A stretch of DNA of 64,000 nucleotides from Flavobacterium endoglycinae (GTDB taxonomy: Bacteria; Bacteroidota; Bacteroidia; Flavobacteriales; Flavobacteriaceae), in NCBI RefSeq assembly GCF_017352115.1, contig NZ_CP071448.1, positions 3,880,001 to 3,944,000 of the forward strand, in the 5' to 3' direction. Below are positions 1 to 8,665 of this stretch, piece by piece. The notes below the pieces were generated by a model that ran no database searches, had not been told where the DNA came from, and saw only the letters and a list, made by a program, of their open reading frames with translations. The stretch's first letter is position 1. Each line of letters opens with the position of its first letter. Position numbers and translations under genes: made by a program.

Positions 1-525
1 CCAAGCTGTATAATACGTTGGATAATAACCCCAATTCCATGTTGAATAGTAAGGTCTGTAATTAGTAACCCAGAATGAAGTATAAATAACCGGAACTACG
101 CTGTAAACAGGCTCATAGATGTAATTTGCTCCATATAAATAAGAGTTACCTACAATTTGAACGTTTACTTTGTTGTAGTTGTCTCTTTCTACATCAATAG
201 TAGCAACATCCTGATAAACATCACGATCTAAAACGGCTTGGATAATTACAACGTGTGTTCTGTCTTCTACGGATTCGATTACTCTTAAGTAATCTACTTC
301 GTCGTCTCCATTTAAGTCCAGATTGGATATTTGATATTTTGGATCGTTCAATCTTCTTTCAAAATCCTGAAGATTGGCAGATTCCCCAAACATAGAAGCA
401 ACTGCTCTAAGATCTAAGTTATCACTTATGTCTGAGTTTTTTGCGTAAACAGTAGTTTGACTTTGTGCAGAACAAGAACCAAAAACTAATGCTACAAGCG
501 CTATTAAAAGTAGTTTCGTTTTCAT
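1..525 (-). CDS. Secreted lipoprotein-like hypothetical protein, 3' end cut by window
   Basis: The reading frame starts at the ATG complementary to 523-525 and stays open to base 1, so about 175 N-terminal residues are visible and the C-terminus lies outside. The N-terminus is a hydrophobic export signal ending in LVFGSCSAQ, with a cysteine that fits a lipobox. The mature part has an acidic stretch (LNGDDEVDYLRVIE) and then becomes rich in Tyr and Trp. Flavobacteria have many such exported proteins of unknown role. I do not recognise the family. The start is supported by the signal peptide. Confidence 0.75.
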   Translation of the reverse strand, partial: MKTKLLLIALVALVFGSCSAQSQTTVYAKNSDISDNLDLRAVASMFGESANLQDFERRLNDPKYQISNLDLNGDDEVDYLRVIESVEDRTHVVIIQAVLDRDVYQDVATIDVERDNYNKVNVQIVGNSYLYGANYIYEPVYSVVPVIYTSFWVTNYRPYYSTWNWGYYPTYYTAW

Positions 526-763
526 GATAAAATCATATTAAATTATTGTATTACGAGATATCCAATTACTGTGCCACAATTTTAAAAAGCTATTCGATAT
601 GGTTTAAAGTACTTATAGTGAGATTGTTAGTTTTTGTTTAATGATTTTTAATTTTGATTATACAATAAATGGCTTTAAAAATTATTATTTCTTAAAAAAA
701 AGAAAACATATTTGAGATGTTATAAATAATTGTATTTTAGCATTAACCAAAATCTAATTTTAT

Positions 764-1822
764 ATGAGAAAAATTATACTATTTTGCAGTGTTTTTGTCT
801 TATTTGTTTCTTTTAAAACGCTTAATGGAAGTAATAAACCGATGAACAGCGGTTTTACTTCGATAAAAATAGATACCTTGTTTCAAGATAAAATCAGTAT
901 TCGTGCCATAGTAATTGATAAAAACAAAGTTTGGTATGGAGCCGATAATTCTCGTTTTGGTTATTTTGATCTTGATAAGAAAGAAAAATTTGAAGAACGT
1001 ATTTATCGTGATACACTTAATTTAGAATTTAGAAGCATCGCCCAGACTTCTAAAGATATCTTTCTATTAAGCGTGTCAAATCCGGCTTTATTGTATTCTA
1101 TTTCAAAAAAAGATCACAAAGCCAAATTGGTTTATAAAGAAGTAAATCCAAAAGTGTTTTACGACAGTATGCAGTTTTGGAATGATAAAGAAGGAATTGC
1201 TATTGGTGATCCAACAGAAGATACTTTTTCAGTAATTGTGACAAGAGATGGAGGGGAAACCTGGACTAAATTACTTTCGGATAAATTGCCAACCAATGCT
1301 TCTGGTGAAAGTGCTTTTGCGGCAAGTAATACAAATATCGTAATAAAAGGAAATGATACATGGTTAGTTTCGGGAGGGAAAAAAGCACGTGTTTTTTATT
1401 CTCCAGATAAAGCTAAAACATGGAAAGTAGTAGAAACTCCAATTGTGCAAGGAAAAACAATGACGGGTATTTTTACAGCTGATTTCTACGATGCAAAACA
1501 CGGATTTATCGCTGGTGGTGATTATGATCTTCCAAATAAAAAAACAGACAATAAAGCTTTTACTCAAGATGGGGGAAAAACTTGGGAACTAATAGGGCAG
1601 AACATGGGCTTTGGTTATGCATCATGTATACAGTACGTACCAGGAGGAAATGGAAAAGAAATTATTTGTGTAGGTTCTGAAGGAATACAATATTCTCAAA
1701 ATGGCGGCGAAAACTGGATGCAGTTATCTACTGATTCTAAATTGTTTACTATCCGTTTTGTAAACAGGAATACTGCAATTGCTGCAGGATATAACAAAGT
1801 AGTCCGACTTAACTTTAAATAA
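764..1822 (+). CDS. Exported BNR/Asp-box beta-propeller protein (often annotated oxidoreductase)
   Basis: 352 residues with an N-terminal export signal (about 1-22). At least four Asp-box type motifs recur: RDGGETWTKL (161-170), SPDKAKTWKV (about 212-221), QDGGKTWEL (about 268-276) and QNGGENWMQ (312-320). Such repeats mark sialidase-like, VPS10-like or YCF48/HCF136-like beta-propellers. No sialidase catalytic set is evident, so the activity is open; related flavobacterial proteins carry the vague label oxidoreductase. It is probably periplasmic or cell-surface. The gene stands alone and ends at a hairpin shared with the convergent operon. Confidence 0.7.
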   Translation: MRKIILFCSVFVLFVSFKTLNGSNKPMNSGFTSIKIDTLFQDKISIRAIVIDKNKVWYGADNSRFGYFDLDKKEKFEERIYRDTLNLEFRSIAQTSKDIFLLSVSNPALLYSISKKDHKAKLVYKEVNPKVFYDSMQFWNDKEGIAIGDPTEDTFSVIVTRDGGETWTKLLSDKLPTNASGESAFAASNTNIVIKGNDTWLVSGGKKARVFYSPDKAKTWKVVETPIVQGKTMTGIFTADFYDAKHGFIAGGDYDLPNKKTDNKAFTQDGGKTWELIGQNMGFGYASCIQYVPGGNGKEIICVGSEGIQYSQNGGENWMQLSTDSKLFTIRFVNRNTAIAAGYNKVVRLNFK

Positions 1823-1830
1823 AAAATAAA

Positions 1831-1868
1831 TCCCCTAAATAATAAAGTAAGTATTATTATATAGGGGA
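1831..1868. terminator. Bidirectional terminator-like hairpin
   Basis: TCCCCTA at 1831-1837 pairs with TAGGGGA at 1862-1868 between convergent genes. The intervening AT-rich bases can extend the stem. Confidence 0.6.
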
Positions 1869-1894
1869 CTTATCACTGTTGTATTTTTAAAAAC

Positions 1895-2350
1895 TTAATT
1901 TTTTCCAGCCTTATCTCGATATTGTTTCAATAATTTGCGGCTGAAATCATCTTCTGATCTTTTAAGTTTTAGTATTTTCTTCGCAGGCAGCACTTTTTTA
2001 AGGCTTGTCATAAATTTATCACGTAAAACATAAAGCTCCTTATCTGTGCTTTCAATTTGTGATAATAAGACAACGGCTTCTTTTTCTGAAATAGAATTCA
2101 AATTATCATCGTCCAGTTTGCGGAGGTATGTTTTCATTTTTTCATGACGAAGTTCAAATTGCTTGTCATCGTAGGCATTGTAAATTGGCCAGAATTTCTC
2201 GGCTTCTGTTGGAGTAAGTTCCAGTTCTGTTGTTAAAAAAGAAACTTTAAGCGCTTTAATTTTTTCACGTTTTTCATCTAATTTATCTTGCGCATAAAAT
2301 GAAAAAGTGGCTAAAAACAGAATTACTGTTACTATATTTTTGATTTTCAT
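1895..2350 (-). CDS. Spy/CpxP-like periplasmic sensor of the ECF sigma operon
   Basis: 151 residues with a signal peptide (MKIKNIVTVILFLATFSFYAQ) followed by charged alpha-helical sequence. ELTPTEAEKFWPIYNAYDDK resembles the LTxxE/Q-type motifs of Spy/CpxP proteins. It is the last gene of a three-gene unit: sigma (2816-3358), membrane anti-sigma-like protein (2369-2782), then this gene after an 18-bp gap. By position it probably modulates the anti-sigma factor from the periplasm; flavobacterial homologues are annotated sensor of ECF-type sigma factor. The role is inferred from context. Confidence 0.75.
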   Translation of the reverse strand: MKIKNIVTVILFLATFSFYAQDKLDEKREKIKALKVSFLTTELELTPTEAEKFWPIYNAYDDKQFELRHEKMKTYLRKLDDDNLNSISEKEAVVLLSQIESTDKELYVLRDKFMTSLKKVLPAKKILKLKRSEDDFSRKLLKQYRDKAGKN

Positions 2351-2368
2351 ATCGTAATATTTTTGTTT

Positions 2369-2782
2369 TTATTCAGAAATTAAATTTTCAATGTTTGGGT
2401 TTGATGCTAAAATGTCTTCCAGAGTTTCATCTTCAAGGGCAACATTTTTGTTAAGTTTATCAATGTCCTTTGTATCTAGTTCTCTAATTAAATCGTATTG
2501 GTTTAAATTAGATTGATAAGCAAGATACGTTTCCAGAGTTGATTCGTCCAATTCTTTCGAAGCCTTATAATAATGATTTGCAGTTGGAATCATAAAAGCA
2601 ATAAAAATAGCTGCCGCTGCCGCTATCGAAATCACTTTCTTGCGTTTGTAAAGCGGAATTACTTTTACTTCTTTTTCGTTTATCTGTTCTAAAACTTTTG
2701 CCGAAAGTGTGTCAAAATAATGGTCTGGAGTTTTAAATCCTGACTTTATTTTCGGTTCGTTTTCTAATTTAAATTCTTTCAT
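2369..2782 (-). CDS. Membrane anti-sigma-factor-like protein
   Basis: 137 residues with one transmembrane segment (about 49-66, VISIAAAAAIFIAFMIP). The cytoplasmic N-terminal part contains FKTPDHYFDTLSAKVLEQI, a sequence typical of short flavobacterial proteins encoded after ECF sigma factors. The acidic C-terminal region would be periplasmic. It sits 33 bp downstream of the sigma gene and upstream of the Spy-like sensor. No zinc-binding anti-sigma motif is visible, so sequestration of the sigma factor is inferred from topology and gene order. Confidence 0.7.
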   Translation of the reverse strand: MKEFKLENEPKIKSGFKTPDHYFDTLSAKVLEQINEKEVKVIPLYKRKKVISIAAAAAIFIAFMIPTANHYYKASKELDESTLETYLAYQSNLNQYDLIRELDTKDIDKLNKNVALEDETLEDILASNPNIENLISE

Positions 2783-2815
2783 AATGTCTGTAAGATTAGA
2801 TTAGTTACAAAAGGT

Positions 2816-3358
2816 TTAATTTGATGTAACATATAATTCAATTTTTTTTACCGCATGATGATACGATGCTTTTAAAGCACCTACCGATGTTCCTAAAATT
2901 TCTGCGATTTCTTCGTATTTTAATTCTTCGAAATATTTCATTTTAAAAACCAATTGCTGCTTTTCCGGCAAAGTGACAATTGCTTTTTGAAGTTTGAGCT
3001 GGATTTCATCGCCGTCATAATGCACATCCGATCGTAGGTTTTCAATCGTTTTGTTTTGTAAATCTTCAGAAGAGATTCCTTTCAACTTTGCCTTTTGATT
3101 CAAAAAAGTCAGTGCTTCATTAGTTGCGATTCTATACATCCAGGAAAAAAGTTTACTTTCTCCTTTAAAGTTTTTCAAATACTGAAATACTTTCACAAAA
3201 GTGTTCTGCAGAACATCGTCTGCATCGTCATGATTCAAAACAATGTTTCGAATATGAGAATACAGCGGTCTTTGATAATCGGATATGAGTTTTTGAAACG
3301 CAGTATTTTGCGTTTTAGGATTCAATAATTGTTCTATAAATTCCTTCTCGTCGACCAA
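2816..3358 (-). CDS. RNA polymerase ECF sigma factor
   Basis: 180 residues, the usual ECF length. Region 2 runs about 25-90 and includes DADDVLQNTFVKVFQYLKNF and SKLFSWMYRIATNEALTFL. Region 4 runs about 130-176 and includes LPEKQQLVFKMKYFEELKYE, followed by a helix-turn-helix (EIAEILGTSVGALKASYHHA). It is first in an operon with its presumed anti-sigma factor and sensor. The N-terminus MVDEKEFIEQLL fits the family start. Confidence 0.92.
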   Translation of the reverse strand: MVDEKEFIEQLLNPKTQNTAFQKLISDYQRPLYSHIRNIVLNHDDADDVLQNTFVKVFQYLKNFKGESKLFSWMYRIATNEALTFLNQKAKLKGISSEDLQNKTIENLRSDVHYDGDEIQLKLQKAIVTLPEKQQLVFKMKYFEELKYEEIAEILGTSVGALKASYHHAVKKIELYVTSN

Positions 3359-3435
3359 ACTTCTTGATTTATCAAACTTTATAAGCAGTTAGATTGAAAT
3401 TTATATAAAAGGTTTAATCAATCTTCAAAAAAAAA

Positions 3436-4650
3436 TTAAAATTCTGAGTCTTCCTCTGCTGGCGGAGTTGTAGCTGGAGTTGTTGCAGGTTTTTTTACTG
3501 GTTTCTGAGCCGGCTTTTGTACGGCAGGTTTAGCAACAGCAGGTTTAGAGCTTGGAGTTGTTTCTCCGGTTTCAGAATTGTAAACAGGTTCTTCAGTTGG
3601 TGTTACAGTTGTAGGTGCGGCTGGAACAATTTTCGGTTTAACTGGCAAATAAATTTCTGTTATTAATTTAGATGGACTTTTTGTATCTAATTTACTTACG
3701 GTTAAAACTTCAAGATGCGACCAGCTTAATTCTGGGGTTATTTTTTCTTTGTTAATATAAGCAGTCGTTTTGGCAATTGCTTCATTAGTATGAGAATAAT
3801 CTCCTGTTAATGTTGTTTTTACAGCATCAAAAGCATTTAGTTTTCCTGTCAAAATATCACTTCCAGAACTAGTGGAAATCTCTTTGTTAATAGGTAAGCA
3901 AATAGAGATTTTTGCTAATCCTCTCGCAGTATCATAAGTATGGTAAATAATAAATGGTTTTCCGCTGGCACTTAATCCATTGGTTTCGCTAAAATGGATA
4001 AGTTTCGGAATAACAATTCTAGCGTTTTTATTGATTTTTGAAATCTCACTTGTAAAAGTCTGTTTGATGTATGGCGTTTCAGTTTTCTTTACTGGTCCGT
4101 CTACTTTTACAGCGTAAGTTTTGGTTTCGTAATCTAAGTTTTTGTCAATGTTTACAAGGCTTTTTTCGTAAATAGTTCCAATAACCTTGTCAGATCCTCC
4201 GTTAAGTGCGGCGTATATTTTAAATAAGAAACTCATCGTTCCTTTTGCTTTCCAAGTAACTTTTGTTTTTCCTGCTAAAGTATCTTTAAACGTCCAAATT
4301 ACATCGGCTTCTGTACCGTCGTATTTCATTTTTTGTTCGATACTTTCACCGTCTTTCGCTTTTATTGTTATGGCATTTCCGGTCCCTTCATCGCCTGCCC
4401 ATGAAAAAGAACCGCCATTTCCAACTGTTTTATTTGGAAAAGTAAACTGCAGTGTTGAATCTTCAACTGCCCAAGATTCAAAATCTTCGTAGTTTCTAAA
4501 ATCATTTACATAATTGTAAACCGTTGCTTTTGATGAATTAATTACTTTGCTTCTTTCTACAGAGAAAACTCCTTTTTGAGTAGCAACAAAAACAGTAAGA
4601 GCAACTAAACTTAATAATAGTAAAAGAAATAAATATTTTAGAATCTTCAT
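3436..4650 (-). CDS. SRPBCC-domain membrane-anchored protein with GyrI-like second domain
   Basis: 404 residues. A transmembrane anchor at about 5-25 precedes an SRPBCC/polyketide-cyclase-type domain (about 30-165), visible as VERSKVINSSKATVYNYVND and later VIWTFKDTLAGKTKVTWKAKG. A second domain at about 190-340 looks like the GyrI/effector-binding fold. The C-terminal 60 residues are a Pro/Thr/Lys/Ala-rich tail (PAVAKPAVQKPAQKPVKKPA). The SRPBCC fold binds hydrophobic ligands; no substrate can be named. The gene stands alone. Confidence 0.7.
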   Translation of the reverse strand: MKILKYLFLLLLLSLVALTVFVATQKGVFSVERSKVINSSKATVYNYVNDFRNYEDFESWAVEDSTLQFTFPNKTVGNGGSFSWAGDEGTGNAITIKAKDGESIEQKMKYDGTEADVIWTFKDTLAGKTKVTWKAKGTMSFLFKIYAALNGGSDKVIGTIYEKSLVNIDKNLDYETKTYAVKVDGPVKKTETPYIKQTFTSEISKINKNARIVIPKLIHFSETNGLSASGKPFIIYHTYDTARGLAKISICLPINKEISTSSGSDILTGKLNAFDAVKTTLTGDYSHTNEAIAKTTAYINKEKITPELSWSHLEVLTVSKLDTKSPSKLITEIYLPVKPKIVPAAPTTVTPTEEPVYNSETGETTPSSKPAVAKPAVQKPAQKPVKKPATTPATTPPAEEDSEF

Positions 4651-4730
4651 TGGGTGCAGGTTTTGCGTAAAGTTATAAATTTTATTGCGAGTCTAAACTA
4701 ATATAACTAAAAATAAAAAAATAGATTGTG

Positions 4731-4919
4731 TTATCTTTTTAGAAAGATTTTGATAACAAATAGAATAACAATAAAAAGAAGAAAACCAATTAATACTTTG
4801 TAATTTCCTTTGTAAAATACTTTATGAAGCTTAAGATCTCTGCGGTAAGCGAAAATCATAACGATTACAAATGCAATAAAAAAACAGACTCCGAATATTA
4901 ATTGTCCCTGACTAAACAT
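4731..4919 (-). CDS. Small two-helix membrane protein, hypothetical
   Basis: 62 residues with two hydrophobic segments (about 6-24 and 42-58) separated by a short basic loop (YRRDLKLHKVFYKGNYK). There is no recognisable domain. Its clean start and composition suggest a real gene; the function is unknown. Confidence 0.55.
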   Translation of the reverse strand: MFSQGQLIFGVCFFIAFVIVMIFAYRRDLKLHKVFYKGNYKVLIGFLLFIVILFVIKIFLKR

Positions 4920-5000
4920 AGCTAAAAATTATTTTTGGCAAATTTAGAGAATTGTACACGAATTGTTGCTAATTTGCCATTCCATTTAATAAAATAAAAA

Positions 5001-5381
5001 ATGAAAAAACAACTTGATGCGGTTACGGAATTTCATACTGCTTTTAAAATAGGACACAGCCATACTCCCATAGCTGATTTGGGGGCAACAAAAAATCTGC
5101 TTCGTTATAATTTAATGAAAGAAGAAAACGAAGAATATCTTGAAGCAGTGCAAAATAATGATCTTGTCGAAATCGCTGATGCTCTTGGCGACATGATGTA
5201 TATTTTATGCGGTACTATAATAGAACACGGTTTACAGGATAAAATTGAAGCTGTTTTTGATGAAATCCAACGCAGTAATATGAGCAAACTTGGCGAAGAC
5301 GGCCAGCCGATTTATCGCGAAGACGGAAAAGTAATGAAAGGCCCAAATTATTTTAAACCAGATTTTTCTAAACTTTTATAA
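5001..5381 (+). CDS. MazG-like nucleoside triphosphate pyrophosphohydrolase
   Basis: 126 residues of the all-alpha NTP-PPase (MazG/HisE-like) fold. The metal-binding pattern appears as EEENEEYLEA followed by DLVEIADALGDMMYILCGTI, the usual ExxE...ExxD arrangement. The C-terminus (IYREDGKVMKGPNYFKPDF) is typical of the phosphoribosyl-ATP-pyrophosphohydrolase-like family. It probably removes non-canonical NTPs. It is a single-gene unit ended by a strong hairpin. Confidence 0.82.
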   Translation: MKKQLDAVTEFHTAFKIGHSHTPIADLGATKNLLRYNLMKEENEEYLEAVQNNDLVEIADALGDMMYILCGTIIEHGLQDKIEAVFDEIQRSNMSKLGEDGQPIYREDGKVMKGPNYFKPDFSKLL

Positions 5382-5385
5382 AATT

Positions 5386-5419
5386 AAAAACCCGATAGAT
5401 TTTAATTTATCGGGTTTTG
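5386..5419 (+). terminator. Intrinsic terminator
   Basis: AACCCGATA and TATCGGGTT form a stem just after the MazG-like gene, followed by a T-rich run. Confidence 0.8.
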
Positions 5420-5533
5420 TTTTAATTAATGATTAATTTTCTTTTTAACAAGCTAATATTTTATATTACCTAATTCATATATTTGTAAGATAATACTTTT
5501 ATTTTTTAAAATTGGTTTTTATAAATTACAAAA

Positions 5534-6118
5534 ATGGTTATGAAAGATACATGGAAATTAATTTTGCAAGAATTAAGCAGAATTGTTAAAGGTAATAGGA
5601 AAGTTAATGCGCCTGCAACAATAGAGGAAATTGAATATTTAGAAAAAACATTAGATGTAAATTTGCCAGATAGTTTTAAAAATTATCTTTTAACTTTTAA
5701 TGGTCAATCTTGTGAGCTTAATGGGATTCAACCATTGATAGGATATAATAATTTTTTATCAATCGAGGAAATTATAAAGACATGGAGAATGATGAGTGAA
5801 TTGTTTGATGATGGAGAATCTATTGACTGGGTTAAAGAAAATAGAATTAAACCAGTAATTTGGAATAGAAAATGGATACCTTTTACAGATTATGAAGGTT
5901 CACAAAAAATAGTAATTGATTTAGATCCTGGGAAAAATGGTAAGATTGGGCAAATTTTTTGTTATCACTCAGGAATGGATTATGAAGAAACTGAATTTGA
6001 TGAAATAATTTCTGGTTCTTTTGAAGACTTTTCAAATGAAATATTATATAGATTAAAACAAAATATCATAGAAGTGGATGATGGTATTATTGAATTTACA
6101 GATGATTTTATTGTTTAA
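5534..6118 (+). CDS. SMI1/KNR4 family protein
   Basis: 194 residues. NAPATIEEIEYLEKTLDVNL, then PDSFKNYLLTFNGQ, is the N-terminal signature of the SMI1/KNR4 (SUKH) superfamily, and WIPFTDYEGSQKIVIDLDPG is the conserved middle. SUKH proteins often act as immunity proteins against nuclease or deaminase toxins; no toxin gene is adjacent. The gene is more AT-rich than its neighbours, which fits horizontal acquisition. A second ATG two codons in could also serve as start. Confidence 0.8.
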   Translation: MVMKDTWKLILQELSRIVKGNRKVNAPATIEEIEYLEKTLDVNLPDSFKNYLLTFNGQSCELNGIQPLIGYNNFLSIEEIIKTWRMMSELFDDGESIDWVKENRIKPVIWNRKWIPFTDYEGSQKIVIDLDPGKNGKIGQIFCYHSGMDYEETEFDEIISGSFEDFSNEILYRLKQNIIEVDDGIIEFTDDFIV

Positions 6119-6163
6119 TAACCAATATTTTGTTTAAAATAAAGCTTTCAAAATTAAAAACTA

Positions 6164-6199
6164 AAAACCTCGATAAATTTTGAATCTATCGAGGTTTTA
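6164..6199. terminator. Bidirectional terminator
   Basis: AACCTCGATA pairs with TATCGAGGTT between convergent genes, with A-rich and T-rich flanks. Confidence 0.8.
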
Positions 6200-6218
6200 T
6201 TTTATTCTGATTTTGGGT

Positions 6219-7289
6219 TTATTGAACCTTAACTGTCCATCCGTAAGTATCTTCAGAAAGTTTATTTTGAAGACTTGTTAGTTTTTCTTTTAAGAATGAA
6301 GCATAAGAGTTTTCAATTGGTGCCATTTCAAAATACTCATCTTTATATGAGAATCCTTTGATAACACTAATAACCGCTGCAGTTCCCGCTCCGAAGATTT
6401 CTTTCAAAGATCCGTTTTTAGCAGCTTCAACCAATTCAGAAACAATTACTGGGCGAACTTCTACATTTAATCCTTCTTTTTCTGCCATTGCAATCAAACT
6501 TTTTCTAGTAACACCATCTAAAATTCTTTCGCTTGTTGGAGCAGTTAATAAAGTATCATTAATTCTGAAGAAAACATTCATCGTTCCTGCTTCTTCTAAT
6601 TTTGTGTGTGTTGCATCATCAGTCCAGATAACTTGTTGGAAACCATCTTTGTTTGCCAAATTAGTTGGATAAAACTGAGCAGCGTAATTTCCTGCTGCTT
6701 TTGCAGCTCCAATTCCACCATTTGCAGCACGGCTATAGTGTTCTGCAATGATTACTTTTACTTCACCACCATAATAGGCTTTTGCAGGAGAAAGTAAAAT
6801 CATAAATTTATATTCGTCAGATGGATTTGCGATCACTCCAGGTCCTGTAGCAATCATAAAAGGACGAATGTACATACTGGCACCATTTCCTCTTTGAACC
6901 CATTCCTGGTCGATTTTTAATAATTCATTTAAACCTTCCATGAAAATGTCTTCAGGTACTTCTGGCATTGCCATACGAACCGCAGAGTTGTTGAAACGTT
7001 TGTAATTTTCATCAGGTCTAAATAACCAAACATCATTATTTTCATCTTTATAAGCTTTCATTCCTTCAAAAATAGCTTGACCGTAATGAAAGACTTTTGA
7101 AGAAGGATCCATTAAAATGGGAGCATAAGGCTTAATGACCGGAGTCTGCCATTGTCCATTTTTGTAATCACATTCAAATAAGTGGTCTGTAAATACAGCA
7201 CCAAAGCTTAAGTTTTCAAAGTCTACAGAACTTATCTTAGACGATTCAGCTTTTCTGATTTCGATTTTGCTTGTTTGAGTTGTACTCAT
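6219..7289 (-). CDS. ilvE: Branched-chain amino acid aminotransferase
   Basis: 356 residues, class IV PLP-dependent aminotransferase. It transfers amino groups between glutamate and the branched-chain 2-oxo acids in the last step of Leu, Ile and Val synthesis or the first step of their breakdown. The PLP lysine is expected at K197 in AAKAAGNYAAQ, matching the KxGGNY motif. VFHYGQAIFEGMKAYK and LEEAGTMNVFF are also family signatures. The length matches the eukaryote-like BCAT group. It is transcribed alone, opposite to mnmD. Confidence 0.95.
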   Translation of the reverse strand: MSTTQTSKIEIRKAESSKISSVDFENLSFGAVFTDHLFECDYKNGQWQTPVIKPYAPILMDPSSKVFHYGQAIFEGMKAYKDENNDVWLFRPDENYKRFNNSAVRMAMPEVPEDIFMEGLNELLKIDQEWVQRGNGASMYIRPFMIATGPGVIANPSDEYKFMILLSPAKAYYGGEVKVIIAEHYSRAANGGIGAAKAAGNYAAQFYPTNLANKDGFQQVIWTDDATHTKLEEAGTMNVFFRINDTLLTAPTSERILDGVTRKSLIAMAEKEGLNVEVRPVIVSELVEAAKNGSLKEIFGAGTAAVISVIKGFSYKDEYFEMAPIENSYASFLKEKLTSLQNKLSEDTYGWTVKVQ

Positions 7290-7601
7290 AATTATGTAAA
7301 GTTTTTATCTAATTTGTATTCTTACAGATGAAATATATAACGTAATGATCTGGTGAAGAATAGGTTTTACTGAATGCAAAATTACGGAAAAATATATAAT
7401 TTTCTTAGCGGAAAAACATTAATTCCTCCTTTTGATTGAGATTTATTTATCTTATAATAAACCTAAATTTTTGAGGAAGTTTTATAAAGAATTTATCAAA
7501 AAAGTGTCATTTTTTAAGGCTTTACGCATTAGTTTTGATTAATTTTGAGGAAGAAAACGGACTGAAAATCAGTAAAACGCCATTATTAAATTCGAAAAAT
7601 C
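7290..7601. promoter_or_regulatory. Divergent intergenic region between ilvE and mnmD
   Basis: This 312-bp stretch has no supportable gene. A Bacteroidota-type -7 element TAGTTTTG lies at 7530-7537, about 65 bp before the mnmD start. I saw no riboswitch or strong hairpin. Confidence 0.4.
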
Positions 7602-8267
7602 GTGAAAAGAGAAATAATTAAAACGCTAGATGGTTCAACCACAATTCATTTAGAAGAATGGAATGAAAGTTACCACTCGAAGCATGGTGCTATACAAGAA
7701 GCCAAACACGTATTTATAAAGAATGGACTTTCATTATTTGAAAATAATCCTGTACGTATAATGGAAATTGGCTTTGGAACAGGACTAAATGCTTTTATTA
7801 CTTTTTTAGAATCTGAAAATAAAAATCAGGAAATTGATTATGTTGGAATAGAGGGATATCCAGTAAATGCTGATGAAGTTTTAGCTATGAATTACGTTGA
7901 AGAACTAGAGGCGTTGGAATTTCGTAACATTTTTCAAGAAATGCATAAATCAGAATGGGGTAAAAAAATAGAAATTAGCAGCCGTTTCTCGTTAACTAAA
8001 AGGAAACAATTTTTTGATGAAATAAACGATTTTGAAATTTTCGATTTGATTTACTTTGATGCTTTCGGATACCGGGTACAGCCGGAGCTTTGGAGTACTG
8101 AAATTTTTCAGAAAATGTACAATAGTTTAAAACCTAATGGAGTACTTGTTACTTATGCAGCCCGCGGAGTTGTGAAAAGAAGTATGATTTCTGTTGGGTT
8201 TACAGTCGAAAAATTAGCAGGTCCTCCAGGAAAACGAGAAATGTTTAGAGCCTTTAAAAAGGTATAA
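7602..8267 (+). CDS. mnmD: tRNA 5-methylaminomethyl-2-thiouridine methyltransferase MnmD
   Basis: 221 residues starting at GTG (7602), which gives the family N-terminus MKREIIKTLDGSTTIHLEEW. The SAM-binding loop is IMEIGFGTGLNAF, and YFDAFGYRVQPELWS and GPPGKREMFRA are characteristic of MnmD. It completes the wobble-uridine modification mnm5s2U34. It is the stand-alone methyltransferase, without the MnmC oxidase half, as is common in Bacteroidota. Confidence 0.9.
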   Translation: MKREIIKTLDGSTTIHLEEWNESYHSKHGAIQEAKHVFIKNGLSLFENNPVRIMEIGFGTGLNAFITFLESENKNQEIDYVGIEGYPVNADEVLAMNYVEELEALEFRNIFQEMHKSEWGKKIEISSRFSLTKRKQFFDEINDFEIFDLIYFDAFGYRVQPELWSTEIFQKMYNSLKPNGVLVTYAARGVVKRSMISVGFTVEKLAGPPGKREMFRAFKKV

Positions 8268-8433
8268 TTTAGTTGTTTAGAATGGTTCTATATTGATTTA
8301 TATGTACTAAGAAAACGTATTCGTTGATAAAGTTTTTAAAAAAATAAGTTAAAAAGAAACTTTATATGTGATTAATGTTTACATTTGGTGCGAGTTTAAA
8401 AATATAGATAACCCCCAAAAATCTTATTTTATT

Positions 8434-8631
8434 ATGTCAAAAATGATGTTTGATTACACGAAATCAATACTTGAGAGAGTAAGTTTCGATCCGGTGCTTT
8501 TCTGCAAAGAGCTAGAAAAAGCTATCAAAACACTGTTACCATACGAAATGGAACAATTGCAAGAGTGGTTATTAAGTTTTGTAATCGAAAAACCAGAATT
8601 AAAACAAAGTCTACTACTAATTAAAGTATAA
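8434..8631 (+). CDS. Small conserved flavobacterial hypothetical protein
   Basis: 65 residues from the ATG at 8434 (MSKMMFDYTKSILERVSFDP). The frame is open upstream to a GTG at 8368, but that extension looks non-coding. The sequence FDYTKSILERVSFDPVLFCKELEKAIK resembles a short protein I recall from many flavobacteria. No catalytic motif is visible and the function is unknown. A terminator follows directly. Confidence 0.65.
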   Translation: MSKMMFDYTKSILERVSFDPVLFCKELEKAIKTLLPYEMEQLQEWLLSFVIEKPELKQSLLLIKV

Positions 8632-8633
8632 AA

Positions 8634-8661
8634 AAAAGGAGCCGAATTGGCTCCTTTTTTT
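8634..8661 (+). terminator. Intrinsic terminator
   Basis: AGGAGCC and GGCTCCT form a compact stem flanked by A and T runs. It serves the small upstream gene and possibly oxyR on the other strand. Confidence 0.8.
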
Positions 8662-8665
8662 ATGA